Source: Argopecten irradians (Eukaryota > Mollusca > Bivalvia > Pectinida > Pectinidae). From it: 64,000 nt of DNA. Location of the stretch: the NCBI RefSeq assembly GCF_041381155.1, contig NC_091138.1:17051255-17115254 (forward strand), written 5' to 3'. The translations under genes and the position numbers were made by a program. The number at the start of each line of letters is the position of its first letter. The first letter of the stretch is position 1. Below are positions 22,256 through 37,600 of the stretch, piece by piece. Below the pieces are notes generated by a model, which was given only the letters and a program-made list of their open reading frames with translations, did no database searches and had not been told where the DNA came from.

Positions 22256-25200
22256 GGAGACAGGACAAAAGTATTTGGACATGTCATAGTTATATATATT
22301 TCATACATTTTGACATTAATCAATTATCACGAGTTCGTGTTTCAACAATTTTTTTCATAGAAAATGTTTGTATAATTTTCCGCCGATATTTAATGTTAAG
22401 CTTTTATAGATTTCGCCAGCCAATGAAGTAAGAACAACGAACAAATTGACGTCAAAGTTTTGTTAAACTATTTGTAAAAGCATATGGTGGCTGATTTCGG
22501 ACATGTTGCACTTTCGCATTGGCGACCCCGCACTACAGAGCCATCCTCTGACTCACGTTCGGGGTCTATAAGTGGTTTTTTTCAACCACAAGCTATTACA
22601 GCCTCATCTCCGAGAGTTAAAGAATTTGTCGAGCACAAGTCGTAGGGCGTTTTCTTCTCTCTGTGATTTCATCCATCATCAAAACCTTGTAAATATGATA
22701 AAGTTTTGTTATTGGTGTAAAACACATAACTAAAAGTAACATTTCAATCACAGGCAATCACTTCACTATCCAAAACACAGATGCATGGAACGTATGTAGT
22801 GTTTTATTGGGAAGAACAGAGTATTTCAATAATGATAAAAAATATACTATTCTTTAAATTGAAATCGAGATTTCGTCTCTTTTCACACACTATCATATGT
22901 TTATAGACGCCATTACGATAATCTCTGTAACGCATCTAGTTTTGCTCTTTGATTTCGTACAATAGGCATTTTACCATAGTTTGAAGTAGCGTCTATATAG
23001 ATTTTCCAGTCATTAATTCTTATCTGATCTCTAAATGGTTTATTTAGGTCAAACGACAGCTTCCTCTGTTCGGAACTAGTTGGGTTTTTTTTTCAACTGT
23101 CTGGCATCAAGAAAAAATCATTTACTTCAGCTTGCACCACTTTTGATAAATCTCACGAAAAAAAATAGTTTCATTCTGTAATGTAGTTCAGTATTCGTAT
23201 TTTTCAGTTGAATGAATAATTTTATTTAGTTAAAGAGCATTTGTAAGGCAAGGTAAACTAAGTGATTGAAAAATAAATCATTATTCTCAATATAACTAAT
23301 GGAATTGAAATCTTTATATAGCTGTATTCCAACAAAGATAATTGTTCTTGTGTCTCTTGTGAATATTTCATTCATCGAATGATTGTATTTCCACATAACT
23401 ACTACGCGAGTCGACCCACTCTGGGTGCAGAAAATCCACGTTCCTAATACATAACGGCCCAAATATCTCTACCTAATGTGGAATTTTGCAATATTAATCT
23501 CCTATTTGATGTCCTAACCTTTTAGTGATATAACAATGCTAACAACCTGTGAATACCAACCCGTAATTTCCAATGCCATTAAAAGATGAAGTTTAAAACA
23601 AATCCATTGATTTCTCTTTGTTTAGTTGGATTGGAATACTCTTTTTTCGTTCCTGTTGATCTTCGCTGCTATCAATCCTTTACATTAAAACTAATGAACA
23701 ATTACTCGGATGTTTTGTCTTGTGATTAAGCATTCGGAGAAATTAGCAGCTAACTTTTAGGCATGTTTGTTTTCTGAATTTCTTGTTTTAATTTCCTGAA
23801 ACATGATATTTAACTGCCAAGGTTGAAACAGGAGTAAACTATCATTCAAAATTCGTTCGGCATTATTTTTCCTAATTCGTGTAACTTTCCATTGCATTTA
23901 GACGTGCCTTACCGCAAATCTCCTCAATTCAAATCAGCTAATGTAAAATGGAACGGCACTTTAATAAGATTTCTTTTTCGGCTATCACAAGATATTACAA
24001 AGCAATTTATACCAAAAAGGAAAAAAGTGAAATAGAAATTGCCCAGTCTAGAAATACACTGATGTTATGGAATGTCACAGTTGTGTAATTAAAAAAAAAT
24101 GAAACCACTTTATCATCGACGAAAAGTCCGTCCTTTTTGCATGTAGTACACTTGTCAGATTTATAGGAATCTTGGAACAGCGTAAAAATTAATTGAGACC
24201 TGAGTCCATCAATATTCTATACTCACTCTGGTTGCATTAGTTGCGCATACTCTTGTGTAATAAAATAATCAGAGCACTGCTCCTTTATATTGGTAGAGGA
24301 TTTCACACCACATCTAGCGCTGACATCATCTGTACTGGCAGCAAAATAATCCTTATAGCATGAGAAGTGTAAATGTCCTACTCTACCTACCAGTTTATTT
24401 TCGGAAGGTATTACATTTGTAATTAGTATCCACTAAAGTGCTAGAAATATTGCTGATTAGTATTATAAAGTTCTTCGCATAACATTTAAATCAATACTTA
24501 CACCAAACTTGGGATAGACATATCGGGGTTTGTCATTGCGTTTCCTTATCCATTTCTGACATGTCATAGTAAAGTTTCAGGGGTAACTTTTAAAATAAAT
24601 TGTTAATCAGCTCTTAAGACTTGAGTTTTATGTACTATGGCCCCGATTTATCAAAACAAATTTAGACCCAAAAAGCGGTCTTTAATTATAAGTCAATTCT
24701 TTTACATAATGAATAAAAACTTGAAGCTTTGACTTCAATCAGTGCTTTTTTATGAGAAATTAGGGTCTGGTAACTTATGCAATGTTTTTATTAAAAAACT
24801 TAAGTCAGTTTTTTTACTTTGTTTTGAGAAACTGGGGTCAGATCGAACATGTTGCAACCAACCGTCATTTTATACGTATACAATAATGAAATACATTTAT
24901 TTTGATTCAGAGAGTGTTTTCGAAAAAAAAGCAAATTATGAGAGGAAGGTTTTCATTATTGAGAATATGGAGTCATGACCAGGGGTCTCACGGAGAATCT
25001 CACCACGCCGTTAATAAAAGTAAGTATATTCTAAACGGATATTGTAAATCATTAGGTAAAATGAGTCCTCTTGGAATTTTTTTATTATAAACCCATTTAC
25101 TACATGAAAAAATCTTTATGGTTCGTAAATAGTAAATAAAACCTGCATGTTTCATAAAACATCAAGATTTGAATCGAAGTTTATTGTTTCGATTTTCCAT

Positions 25201-25590
25201 ATTCATGTGCTTTATATCCATAAATGAGTTAAAAGGTATTTGGCATTTGGCGATTTCATCTATGAATTTCTTATTGACTTCATCCGAGTCTTATCTTTTT
25301 GTTCTTCAAAAAAGGTTAAACTCTTTTTTCAATAGGGGAAAGATCCATTGAATATTGTCTGAAAGCATGTACGCCTACACTTTTTATATTGATTTATGTT
25401 TCATCTCTAAAAGAGTTTGAATCTCTCAACAGCTATAAAAATGGTAAAATATCTAAAGAAGTCTACATAAATCACTAATAAAATACCAGTTATGCTGATA
25501 TGTGAATCTTTTCTCCTAAACTTACAAAACAAACACGTAATTGAAGACGTGTTTTCTGAAAGTTTAGCAGACGAGATATTTTTTTATATA
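22256..25590. other. Gene-free AT-rich stretch
   Basis: Only short open frames (at most 78 codons) without motifs. A TGACGTCA lies at 22447-22454. Between 24640 and 25000, GGGTCTGGTAACTT and GGGGTCAGATCG recur with similar context and may be eroded repeat ends. Confidence 0.4.
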
Positions 25591-25680
25591 TATTGTATGT
25601 ATGTGTGTGTGAGGGCGAGAGAGAGGGAGGGTGGGTGTGTGTGTGTGTGTAGGGGGGGATCAGTGTGAGTGTGTGTGGAA
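25590..25680. repeat. GT/GA-rich simple-sequence tract
   Basis: Runs of GTGT, GAGA and a G7 stretch, with imperfect periodicity. Confidence 0.85.
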
Positions 25681-25702
25681 GAACAAATATCGAACTAAAT
25701 CT

Positions 25703-25822
25703 GTTTTCCCGAGCGCTTTCGCAACACTACAGTGGATGTTGTTTATCGGTGACATTAACGCTTAAACAAATAAACAACATCCCCTGAAGAGCAGCGATAG
25801 CTGCGAAAGCGCTCGGGAAAAC
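25703..25822 (+). repeat. Three-stem foldback with hammerhead-like core
   Basis: The outer stem is a perfect 21-bp inverted repeat: 25703-25723 starts GTTTTCCCGAGCGC, and its complement is 25802-25822. Inside, GGATGTTGTTTAT (25734-25746) pairs with 25770-25782, and GCAGC (25791) pairs with GCTGC (25800) around GATA. Between the stems the strand reads CTGAAGA, then the small hairpin, then GAAA. This is the order of the conserved core of a hammerhead ribozyme (CUGANGA, stem II, GAAA, stem III). Stem I does not join the core directly: 10 or more unpaired bases remain on one side. Activity is therefore doubtful. Confidence 0.55.
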
Positions 25823-25892
25823 ATTTTTTTTCTTCTTATTTTGTTTCATTGAAAGGACAATGTCATACTAAAGTATATATATATATATATAT

Positions 25893-27022
25893 AATCAGCA
25901 TTAGCTACAGATTGTCTTGAGATTTAATACAATCATTATTGATACCGTGTAGCCGGTTATTCCCGCGGTACCGTTTTAAATTTTCGCGATCTGCCTTTAA
26001 GAATCGTGGATCAATCATAGTAATGTCACAAGAAATCGCGCAAATGTAATCCCCACAAAAATGACCGGCTGTACGGTATGTCGACCCGCTGTATGGCAAT
26101 GGTCCTTTTGTACAAATAACGTAGAACACCTTTGCTAAAGCACGAGATGGAAGGCTTCTAGTTGAAGTTTAAAACTTATATATTATATTCTAGACAGACT
26201 GATTATACTTAACTGACCTCATCTCACCTTCCATCCTGTGTCTATATATATTTATTCTTCCTGTAGGTCCCTGCCTGCTTCGCTTGTCAATACATTGTAC
26301 TTACTTACTGTATTTCCCTGTTCCGTAGTTCTCACCACAGGTCTATCGTTTCCCTCTCTCAGGGTGACATGCTAGTGCAAAGCATAACAAGAAGTATCCA
26401 TTTTCATTACATTGTTAATTCTTTTCATATATTTCATCATCATCTCTGTTTTATTCTGCATGGTTATTTTATTTGAAATCTTACTATCCACATTTCTCTG
26501 ACCAATTACTGAAAAGTGTCAACTATTTTTCCTGTCGATCTTCTTTCCCGGGTTTCACCTCTACTAAAAGCACTTCAGCTAACAATAAAAAGTTTGTGGT
26601 ATATGATATTATTTTTCTTAATCTAAGAATTTCATACCTTTTTCAGCCTCCTAGATATAGCTTTACGCTATTTATTAGAAATATGTATGCCATTTATTTA
26701 TTATCCATTACCACTATTCAATTAAAATACGTTGTTTACATGTTGTATACTATTGCAGGTAACCTTCATCTTCTATGGCAAGTCTGTTCCCCACATAAAA
26801 TATACTCTTTCGTTTGTTGTTGAACTATTTGAATTCCTTGTAGTGCCTCTGTATCAATCAGATCCTTTACTGTTTTTGGACCATCAGTCAACATTGCCAG
26901 TTGCTTTTATTCTTTCCTTCTGACTGTAAAGAGCTTTGATTATCCTCCTCCTTCTAGTTACTGTTTTTTTTTTGTTTTATCTGCTTGTATCCAAACTTAT
27001 CCAGTTTTCATATTCTTATACA
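25893..27022. other. No gene recognised
   Basis: Follows an (AT)n tract at about 25873-25892. The 116-codon open frame at 26473-26823 is AT-rich, lacks an ATG at its first codon and shows no family motif. Confidence 0.4.
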
Positions 27023-27116
27023 CACAGGGACCTGGCACGAATTTTTCAACAAACAGTTTATATATATGATACTATAATATAACTATTGGTTAAAAGTTTC
27101 ATGCCAGGCCTCTGTG
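27023..27116. mobile_element. Mini hAT-like MITE (94 bp)
   Basis: Starts CACAGGGACCTGGCACGAA and ends with the approximate inverse …TTCATGCCAGGCCTCTGTG. The ends match the larger element at 48049-48762. I see no target-site duplication, so this may be an old or internally deleted copy. Confidence 0.6.
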
Positions 27117-28332
27117 CTGTCGTGAAATCTTCACCAATAGTTATCTACATGTTGCACCTACCATCTTATAACCAAACCGTGGTCTCAGTAACAGTTTCTT
27201 CATTACAACATAAAGTCTGTATATGGCTCAAACAATTTCTTTTGGAATAGTGAAACAAAATTAAACAGACATTGTTTTTCAATTGCTAGTAATGCTCTTA
27301 AGATCTTGTCAATTTGTATTTTATACTTAATTTACACAGCAGAATAGACGAAAATCTTACCAAAGTGTTGCATAAAATGAACAAACAAAATATTTTGACA
27401 CCATTTTAATAAGGCCATCATGTTTGACCTACATTTACTATAATACTGATTTCAGGTAATATGGCACAACTGAAACATTATTATACCAACGTCTCGCCTG
27501 AATTTTGATTAACTCATTAATTATATAAATCATTCAGATTTTCAAAAGGAAAATATTACATACGCAAAAACATTGTAACACACTGTATAATTATGATATA
27601 CAATGTAATTGTTGACATTTACCATAAACACATTTATCAATTTTTTGTTACATATATTTCAAATCTTATTCTTATACATACATGCAGTTCCAAACAAATA
27701 TAATTCTGTAAAAGCTGCTGATCATTTAAATGCTAAATTGGTTGATTACAATATAAAATATACCAAAAAAAAATACATTTCTAAAATAATGATTGCAGTA
27801 TTACCACTATTCAGCATAGCAAAAGTTTAAACAAAATGTAAATCAAAAGATTCATAAATATCTTAATCACAATAGGCTTTACCCTAATTATAATTAATAC
27901 AGGTTTATACCAAAGAATGTGTACCGAGTACAAGTATAAATATGACGTCACAAGAAGGTGGCACTGAACGATGGTAATCAGACTTCACTTATGTCGTTTT
28001 GGTATCTCAAAACTAATGTATTGCAATAAATGCAATAAAAAACCTGTTTTCAACTTTTGAACCCACGGTCCAAAGATACAATTTATGAATGTAATAGAAT
28101 AGATATCATGGAATGTAAAAAAATTCAAATAAAAAGCATTGGCATACATATGGGATGGGTATTGGTACGATTAGTTTAAAGCTCAAATGAAATACTCTTT
28201 TTCATTTGGTAATGCGTTGTTTATGTAGGAATGTTTGTCAATGTTGCACCACCACTGAATGTTTATGATGTTTTCAGGCCTTGTACATGTACACTGTAGC
28301 ATAAGGACTTGTTATGCATATTCCATCGAATA
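27117..28332. other. No gene recognised; possible 3' flank of the amine oxidase gene
   Basis: AT-rich, short frames only. One TGACGTCA at 27943-27950. Confidence 0.4.
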
Positions 28333-28338
28333 TTTATT
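28333..28338 (-). terminator. Possible polyadenylation signal of the amine oxidase gene
   Basis: AATAAA on the minus strand, about 330 nt past the stop codon at 28667. Chosen as the first perfect hexamer I found; the real 3' end is not shown by the sequence. Confidence 0.35.
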
Positions 28339-28666
28339 AGAAATTTTTTTTGACACTATACTGGTAGTAAATATGTACATATTCAACCATATACAATGGA
28401 ATACTAGTGACTTTTTTAAAGACAGGTATGCTTCATTCAGTCATTGTGTTGGTGCCATTGTCCTTTTATCCGACAGTATATAAACATGTACACAGCAGAC
28501 TCCTCTCTTCTTCATTACAAGTCCCTGTACATTCTATCCCCAGACTGATACAGGTGTATCTCACATACTCTTATTGTCAATAAATGTCACAGAATTAATT
28601 ACAAGCTCAGAAATATTAAGGCAATGGTAAATGATGGATGATTCTTTAGGACAAACAATCAAATCA

Positions 28667-31600
28667 TCACCTGAATTTTTTCCTGAAGTACCACACACCT
28701 CCAATTATAATCACTAGTCCTATGGTCCACTTGAGTGCTTTCTTACGTCGCTTTCTCTTTGACACTGGCCGTTTTGGTTTGATTGGACCATACACTGTGT
28801 CGGAGAGTTCCAATGCTGACACTAACTGGGGTCGGAGATGGTATAGGACCTCGTTAGCAGCCCGAAGTCCTGCTTGTACAGCTCCGTTCATAAAACCACA
28901 CCACACTGTTGCTGTCTCTGTCCCAGCAAAGTGTAACCTACAGAGAGATTTAATTGATGTTAACATTATTTTTAACAAAGAACAGACAATTCTGACCAAG
29001 ATTACTCTTGTAAGTAAAGGATTTTTACTGACGTCTTTCTTTTTCGATTTCAAAGAATACAAACTACTATGCCAATTCTATTAAGGAGCTATTATATTAT
29101 GGTATGAAAACCTTTGTCCATTCCCAAAGCCCACATGTATCATAAACTTTTGACCTTCAAGTCATCTTTTCACCCATGGTACTGAAAGATGTAAACTGAA
29201 ATATGATTAGTCGTAGGGTTTAATAAATGAATTGAATCATCAGCTCATAACCATTACAAATGTTTTACCAATTTCCATGTTTTTGATTTTGATCTCTGAA
29301 GCCATTGTACTGATAGATTTTATAGATACAATGCAATACTTACATGAGGTAGGGATGTCGGAGCCCCTTGACAAGATAAGCCATGGCTCCAGGGGCTGCT
29401 GAGCTAGTGGGTGCCCCCTCAATGTAGGGCTCTAGGCCCCAGTCCTTCTCTATATAGTCAACACAGGTCCACACATCTGGGCCAAAAAACTCAGACATGG
29501 ACTTTAATACTGCAGATTTTCTCTCTGACGCCTGCAAAACAACTGTATTAATTACATTTTACATTTTATACATGTTTTGTTATTAATGAGAAAGGATTTC
29601 ATTAATTCAGTAATAAAACTGATATTCTGGATGCCAGTGCATGTTACATTTTTACATTATATCACATAAATCAAGGTAAATCTTGCTTGGTATTCATTTG
29701 ATCTATTAAGGGATATACTTTTAGCAACAACATTTATTTCCATTCGATAAAGCATTTCTACAGACAAGGGGTCATAACTCCTAGACACAGCTATTCTAAC
29801 AGCAAGTTGCATCATGAGGTGACAGCCTTTTATTGCTACCTAAATCTAACCTAAACTTGGTACCACAGGATTTTTTTTTTTTTTAATTTAACTACCTGAT
29901 GTTTACGCCACTGGACAGCTGCTTTGCCACCTATAAAGGCCACAAGTGCAGGACTTCCTTTGCTGGACGTGTTATCATACACAACACACAAGGGACCTCG
30001 GTCACATCCGGACACTCGTGTAGCTCCACCATCGGTCACTACCTCTCCAGAGTGACCAGCTGATCTCCAGAAGGCCTGTCAGACAGATTATAAGCTCTAA
30101 TTGTATACTTTATCATAATTATTACCAAAAGTTCAAGATTATAAGCTCTTATTGTATACTTTATCATAATTAAAATTAGAATTTCAGTTACTTTGTTAGC
30201 CAGAACTGAAATACTTGAAACATACAGATTGAATAATACTGTCCAAGTATCACAAAAGTTAATGTTTTTTTTCAATCTTTTTGTTTGGTAGAAGATTTTG
30301 GTAGATTTCTTTTTCTTTCTTATCTGTATTCGATCATGATATTTTTTTTTCTTTTTTGATGAATTGAAATTACAATTGTAAAACTTTATGTAAGAGAGAA
30401 TGCTTACACCTTATGTAATCCTTTACAAATATATTCAACAATACTCCAAAGTAGGAAATTCTACTGAGAAGCAAAGTAGATGTTGTCTTGACTACATTTG
30501 GTCATAAGACCCCTCCCTTTAAAATCTCAACATTTATTTCTAAGGTAGGAGGACTTATTGTCGGAAGAATATGGAAAATTTTTCCTTGATGTTAGCCTCA
30601 AGTCATCATGTAGTACAAAAGTGATGTATGATACACAATTTCATTAGGGAGAACTTATAGCTCTAATGATAAGGAAATATAGAAGTTTTTTTTTAAGTAA
30701 TTAAAATCAGGATACTGGGTAGTTGACACTAAGAGGTTAGTAATTAGTAAATTAACCTCTTACCTCCCTGTAGGTTACTATCACTTTGATTATGTCTCCC
30801 ATTGGCATTCTCTTCATTATTTGTTGTTTTTCAGGCGGTAATGGTGGAATGAATGTTATTTTACCTAAAAAAACAAAACCGAATCTCAGCATAACCAACC
30901 TATTCTTCGGTCATATTTGTTATATATATTGATAACTTTGGAAATACTTTATGTAGTCATACATCAAAATTACAAACAAACTCGAAACTTTTTAATTAGA
31001 ATATGATTTATACCTGTTAGTTGTGGTGGAGTTGCTATGACAACCCTCTTTGCTGTCACCTTGACACCATTTTTACAGGTGATTAGAACTCTATTTTCCT
31101 CCTGAAATATATCAAACCAGACTTATATATATACATATGACACAAGTTAAATCAATTTTTCATACATTGTGATAATTTAAATACATGTTTAATTTAGGTA
31201 GTCATTATATAGAATAAGGAATGTTACATTGAAATTCTGTTTTATGTGACTATAACCTTGAGGTCAAATGCTCAGAGCCAGTCGGCTGTTCTGGATAAAT
31301 CATTAACTCTGAACTGATGGTAACAGACTCGTTAAGATGTCCAGACATATAACCACAAGCCCACCACCTCTAGGTCACAAGTTCAAATTCTGTGTGGGGC
31401 AGTTTCCAGGGACTAGCTGCAATGTTTTACTTAAGACAGAAAATGGTGTCGTCTTTAGAGCTACAATTGGTGCCTATTACTGCTAATGGAGCAAAGTAAT
31501 GATTATGCAAACCATTGTTCAAATGTTTTTATGCATTTTATCATACTGGTTTTATATCATTTACCTACTAATCAATAAAACCGAACTGTATAAAATATCA

Positions 31601-34600
31601 AATTCACAGCGAGACAATATTTTTTACATATACATATGAAGGTCTTTTCGAAGGTAAATTATACAGAAAGTCTACAGTTTGTGAACTTGGTTTCTTGTGA
31701 GCGGTATGGTAGATGTTAAGAATATTTGTTATGGTTCTTTTGGACAAAAACAATATATTATAAATGCAGATACATGCATAAAATAATTGAAAACCTACAG
31801 AACAACACAGAAAATTGTGCCCAAGTGGTTTTCTGAGGCAGTGCTCCACTAGGACACTTAGGTACTATTTCGTACCAAGCCAAAAGATATAGTAGGCTGG
31901 GTATGTATATTGATTCTAGCCAGGTACTAACAGCTGATCATACACTCTACAGAAACTAAACCAAAACAACTGATATACACTCAACAGAAACTAAACCAAA
32001 ACAACTGATATACACTCAACAGAAACTAAACCAAAACAACTGATATACACTCAACAGAAACTAAACCAAAACAACTGATATACACTCAACAGAAACAAAC
32101 CAAAACAACTGATATACACCAACAGAAACTAAACCAAAACAACTGATATACACTCACAGAACAAACCAAAAAACTGATATACACCAACAAACAACAAAAC
32201 ACTGTAAACTCACAGAAACAAACCAAAACAACTGATATACACTCAACAGAAACCAAACCAAAACAACTGATATACACTCAACAGAAACAAACCAAAACAA
32301 CTGATATACACTCAACAGAACAAACCAAAACAACTGATATACACTCACAGAAACTAAACCAAAACAACTGATATACACTCAACAGAAACTAAACCAAAAC
32401 AACTGATATACACTCACAGAAACCAAACCAAAAAACTGATATACCTCACAAAAACTAAACCAAAACAACTGATATACACTCAACAGACACTAAACCAAAA
32501 CAACTGATATACACTCAACAGAAACCAAACCAAAACAACTGATATACACTCAACAGAAACTAAACCAAAACAACTGATATACACTCAACAGAAACCAAAC
32601 CAAAACAACTGATATACACTCAACAGAAACCAAACCAAAACAACTGATATACACTCAACAGAAACTAAACCAAAACAACTGATATACACTCAACAGAAAC
32701 AAACCAAACAACTGATAAACTCAACCAAAAAACAACTGATATACACTCAACAGAAACTAAACCAAAACAACTGATATACACTCAACAGAAACTAAACCAA
32801 AACAACTGATATACACTCAACAGAAACTAAACAAAACAACTGATATACACTCAACAGAAACCAAACCAAAAAAACAACTGATATACACTCAACAGAAACT
32901 AAACCAAAACAACTGATATACACTCAACAGAAACTAAACCAAAACAACTGATATACACTCAACAGAAACTAAACCAAAACAACTGATATACACTCAACAG
33001 ACACTAAACCAAAACAACTGATATACACTCAACAGAAACTAAACCAAAACAACTGATATACACTCAACAGACACCAAACCAAAACAACTGATATACACTC
33101 CACAGAAACTAAACCAAAACAACTGATATACACTCAACAGACACCAAACCAAAACAACTGATATACACTCAACAGAAACAAACCAAAACAACTGATATAC
33201 ACTCAACAGAAACTAAACCAAAACAACTGATATACACTAACAAACAACAGAACTCAACAAACCAAAACCAAACAACTGATATACACTCAACAGAAACTAA
33301 ACCAAAACAACTGATATACACTCAACAGAAACTAAACCAAAACAACTGATATACACTCAACAGAAACCAAACCAAAACAACTGATATACACTCAACAGAA
33401 ACTAAACCAAAACAACTGATATACACTCAACAGAAACTAAACCAAAACAACTGATATACACTCAACAGAAACTAAACCAAAACAACTGATATACACTCAA
33501 CAGAAACTAAACCAAAACAACTGATATACACTCAACAGAAACCAAACCAAAACAACTGATATACACTCAACAGAAACTAAACCAAAACAACTGATATACA
33601 CTCAACAGAAACCAAACCAAAACAACTGATATACACTCAACAGAAACCAAACCAAAACAACTGATATACACTCAACAGAAACCAAACCAAAACAACTGAT
33701 ATACACTCAACAGAAACTAAACCAAAACAACTGATATACACTCAACAGAAACCAAACCAAAACAACTGATATACACTCAACAGAAACCAAACCAAAACAA
33801 CTGATATACACTCAACAGAAACTAAACCAAAACAACTGATATACACTCAACAGAAACCAAACCAAAACAACTGATATACACTCCACAGAAACTAAACCAA
33901 AACAACTGATATACACTCAACAGACACTAAACCAAAACAACTGATATACACTCAACAGAAACCAAACCAAAACAACTGATATACACTCAACAGAAACAAA
34001 CCAAAACAACTGATATACACTCAACAGAAACCAAACCAAAACAACTGATATACACTCAACAGAAACTAAACCAAAACAACTGATATACACTCAACAGAAA
34101 CTAAACCAAAACAACTGATATACACTCAACAGAAACTAAACCAAAACAACTGATATACACTCAACAGAAACTAAACCAAAACAACTGATATACACTCAAC
34201 AGAAACCAAACCAAAACAACTGATATACACTCAAAGAAAACTAAACCAAAACAACTGATATACACTCAAACAAAACACAAACCACAAAACAACTGATATA
34301 CACTCAACAGAAACTAAACCAAAACAACTGATATACACTCAACAGAACCAAACCAAAACAACTGATATACACTCAACAGAAACCAAACCAAAACAACTGA
34401 TATACACTCAACAGACACTAAACCAAAACAACTGATATATACACTCAACAGAAACTAAACCAAAACAACTGATATACACTCAACAGAAACTAAACCAAAA
34501 CAACTGATATACACTCAACAGAAACTAAACCAAAACAACTGATATACACTCAACAGAAACTAAACCAAAACAACTGATATACACTCAACAGAAACTAAAC

Positions 34601-37600
34601 CAAAACAACTGATATACATCCAACAGAAACTAAACCAAAACAACTGATATACACTCAACAGAAACCAAACCAAAACAACTGATATACACTCAACAGAAAC
34701 CAAACCAAAACAACTGATATACACTCAACAGAAACTAAACCAAAACAACTGATATACACTCAACAGAAACTAAACCAAAACAACTGATATACACTCAACA
34801 GAAACCAAACCAAAACAACTGATATACACCACTCAACAGAAACTAAACCAAAACAACTGATATACACTCAACAGAAACTAAACCAAAACAACTGATATAC
34901 ACTCAACAGAAACTAAACCAAAACAACTGATATACATCCAACAGAAACTAAACCAAAACAACTGATATACACTCAACAGAAACTAAACCAAAACAACTGA
35001 TATACACTCAACAGAAACTAAACCAAAACAACTGATATACACTCAACAGAAACTAAACCAAAACAACTGATATACACTCAACAGACACCAAACCAAAACA
35101 ACTGATATACACTCAACAGAAACTAAACCAAAACAACTGATATACACTCAACAGAAACAAAACCAAAACAACTGATATACACCAAACAGAAACCAAACCA
35201 AAACAACTGATATACACTCAACAGAAACAAACCAAAACAACTGATATACACTCAACAGAAACTAAACCAAAACAACTGATATACACAACACTAAACCAAA
35301 ACAATGATATACACTCAACAGAACAAACCAAAACAACTGATATACACTCAACAGAAACTAAACCAAAACAACTGATATACACTCAACAGAAACCAAACCA
35401 AAACAACTGATATACACTCAACAGAAACTAAACCAAAACAACTGATATACACTCAACAGAAACCAAACCAAAACAACTGATATACACTCCACAGAAACTA
35501 AACCAAAACAACTGATATACACTCAACAGACACTAAACCAAAACAACTGATATACACTCAACAGAAACTAAACCAAAACAACTGATATACACTCAACAGA
35601 AACTAAACCAAAACAACTGATATACACTCAACAGAAACTAAACCAAAACAACTGATATACACTCAACAGAAACCAAACCAAAACAACTGATATACACTCA
35701 ACAGAAACTAAACCAAAACAACTGATATACACTCAACAGAAACTAAACCAAAACAACTGATATACACTCAACAGAAACCAAACCAAAACAACTGATATAC
35801 ACTCAACAGAAACTAAACCAAAACAACTGATATACACTCAACAGACACTAAACCAAAACAACTGATATACACTCAACAGAAACTAAACCAAAACAACTGA
35901 TATACACTCAACAGAAACTAAACCAAAACAACTGATATACACTCAACAGAAACCAAACCAAAACAACTGATATACACTCAACAGAAACCAAACCAAAACA
36001 ACTGATATACACTCAACAGAAACTAAACCAAAACAACTGATATACACTCAACAGAAACTAAACCAAAACAACTGATATACACTCAACAGACACTAAACCA
36101 AAACAACTGATATACACTCAACAGAAACTAAACCAAAACAACTGATATACACTCAACAGACACCAAACCAAAACAACTGATATACACTCAACAGAAACTA
36201 AACCAAAACAACTGATATACACTCAACAGACACCAAACCAAAACAACTGATATACACTCAACAGAAACTAAACCAAAACAACTGATATACACTCAACAGA
36301 CACTAAACCAAAACAACTGATATACACTCAACAGACACCAAACCAAAACAACTGATATACACTCAACAGAAACTAAACCAAAACAACTGATATACATCCA
36401 ACAGACACCAAACCAAAACAACTGATATACACTCAACAGAAACTAAACCAAAACAACTGATATACACTCAACAGAAACTAAACCAAAACAACTGATATAC
36501 ACTCAACAGACACCAAACCAAAACAACTGATATACACTCAACAGAAACTAAACCAAAACAACTGATATACACTCAACAGACACTAAACCAAAACAACTGA
36601 TATACACTCAACAGAAACCAAACCAAAACAACTGATATACACTCAACAGAAACCAAACCAAAACAACTGATATACACTCAACAGAAACTAAACCAAAACA
36701 ACTGATATACACTCAACAGAAACTAAACCAAAACAACTGATATACACTCAACAGAAACTAAACCAAAACAACTGATATACACTCAACAGAAACCAAACCA
36801 AAACAACTGATATACACTCAACAGACACTAAACCAAAACAACTGATATACACTCAACAGAAACTAAACCAAAACAACTGATATACACTCACAGAACAACA
36901 AAACAAGAAAACACAGACTAAACCAAAACAACTGATATACACTCAACAGAAACAAACCAAAACAACTGATATACACTCAACAGAAACTAAACCAAAACAA
37001 CTGATATACACTCAACAGAAACTAAACCAAAACAACTGATATACACTCAACAGAAACTAAACCAAAACAACTGATATACACTCAACAGAAACTAAACCAA
37101 AACAACTGATATACACTCAACAGACACTAAACCAAAACAACTGATATACACTCAACAGAAACTAAACCAAAACAACTGATATACACTCAACAGACACTAA
37201 ACCAAAACAACTGATATACACTCAACAGAAACCAAACCAAAACAACTGATATACACTCAACAGACACTAAACCAAAACAACTGATATACACTCTACAGAC
37301 ACTAAACCAAAACAACTGATATACACTCAACAGAAACTAAACCAAAACAACTGATATACACTCAACAGACACTAAACCAAAACAACTGATATACACTCAA
37401 CAGAAACTAAACCAAAACAACTGATATACACTCAACAGACACTAAACCAAAACAACTGATATACACTCAACAGAAACCAAACCAAAACAACTGATATACA
37501 CTCAACAGAAACCAAACCAAAACAACTGATATACACTCAACAGACACTAAACCAAAACAACTGATATACACCCAACAGAAACTAAACCAAAACAACTGAT

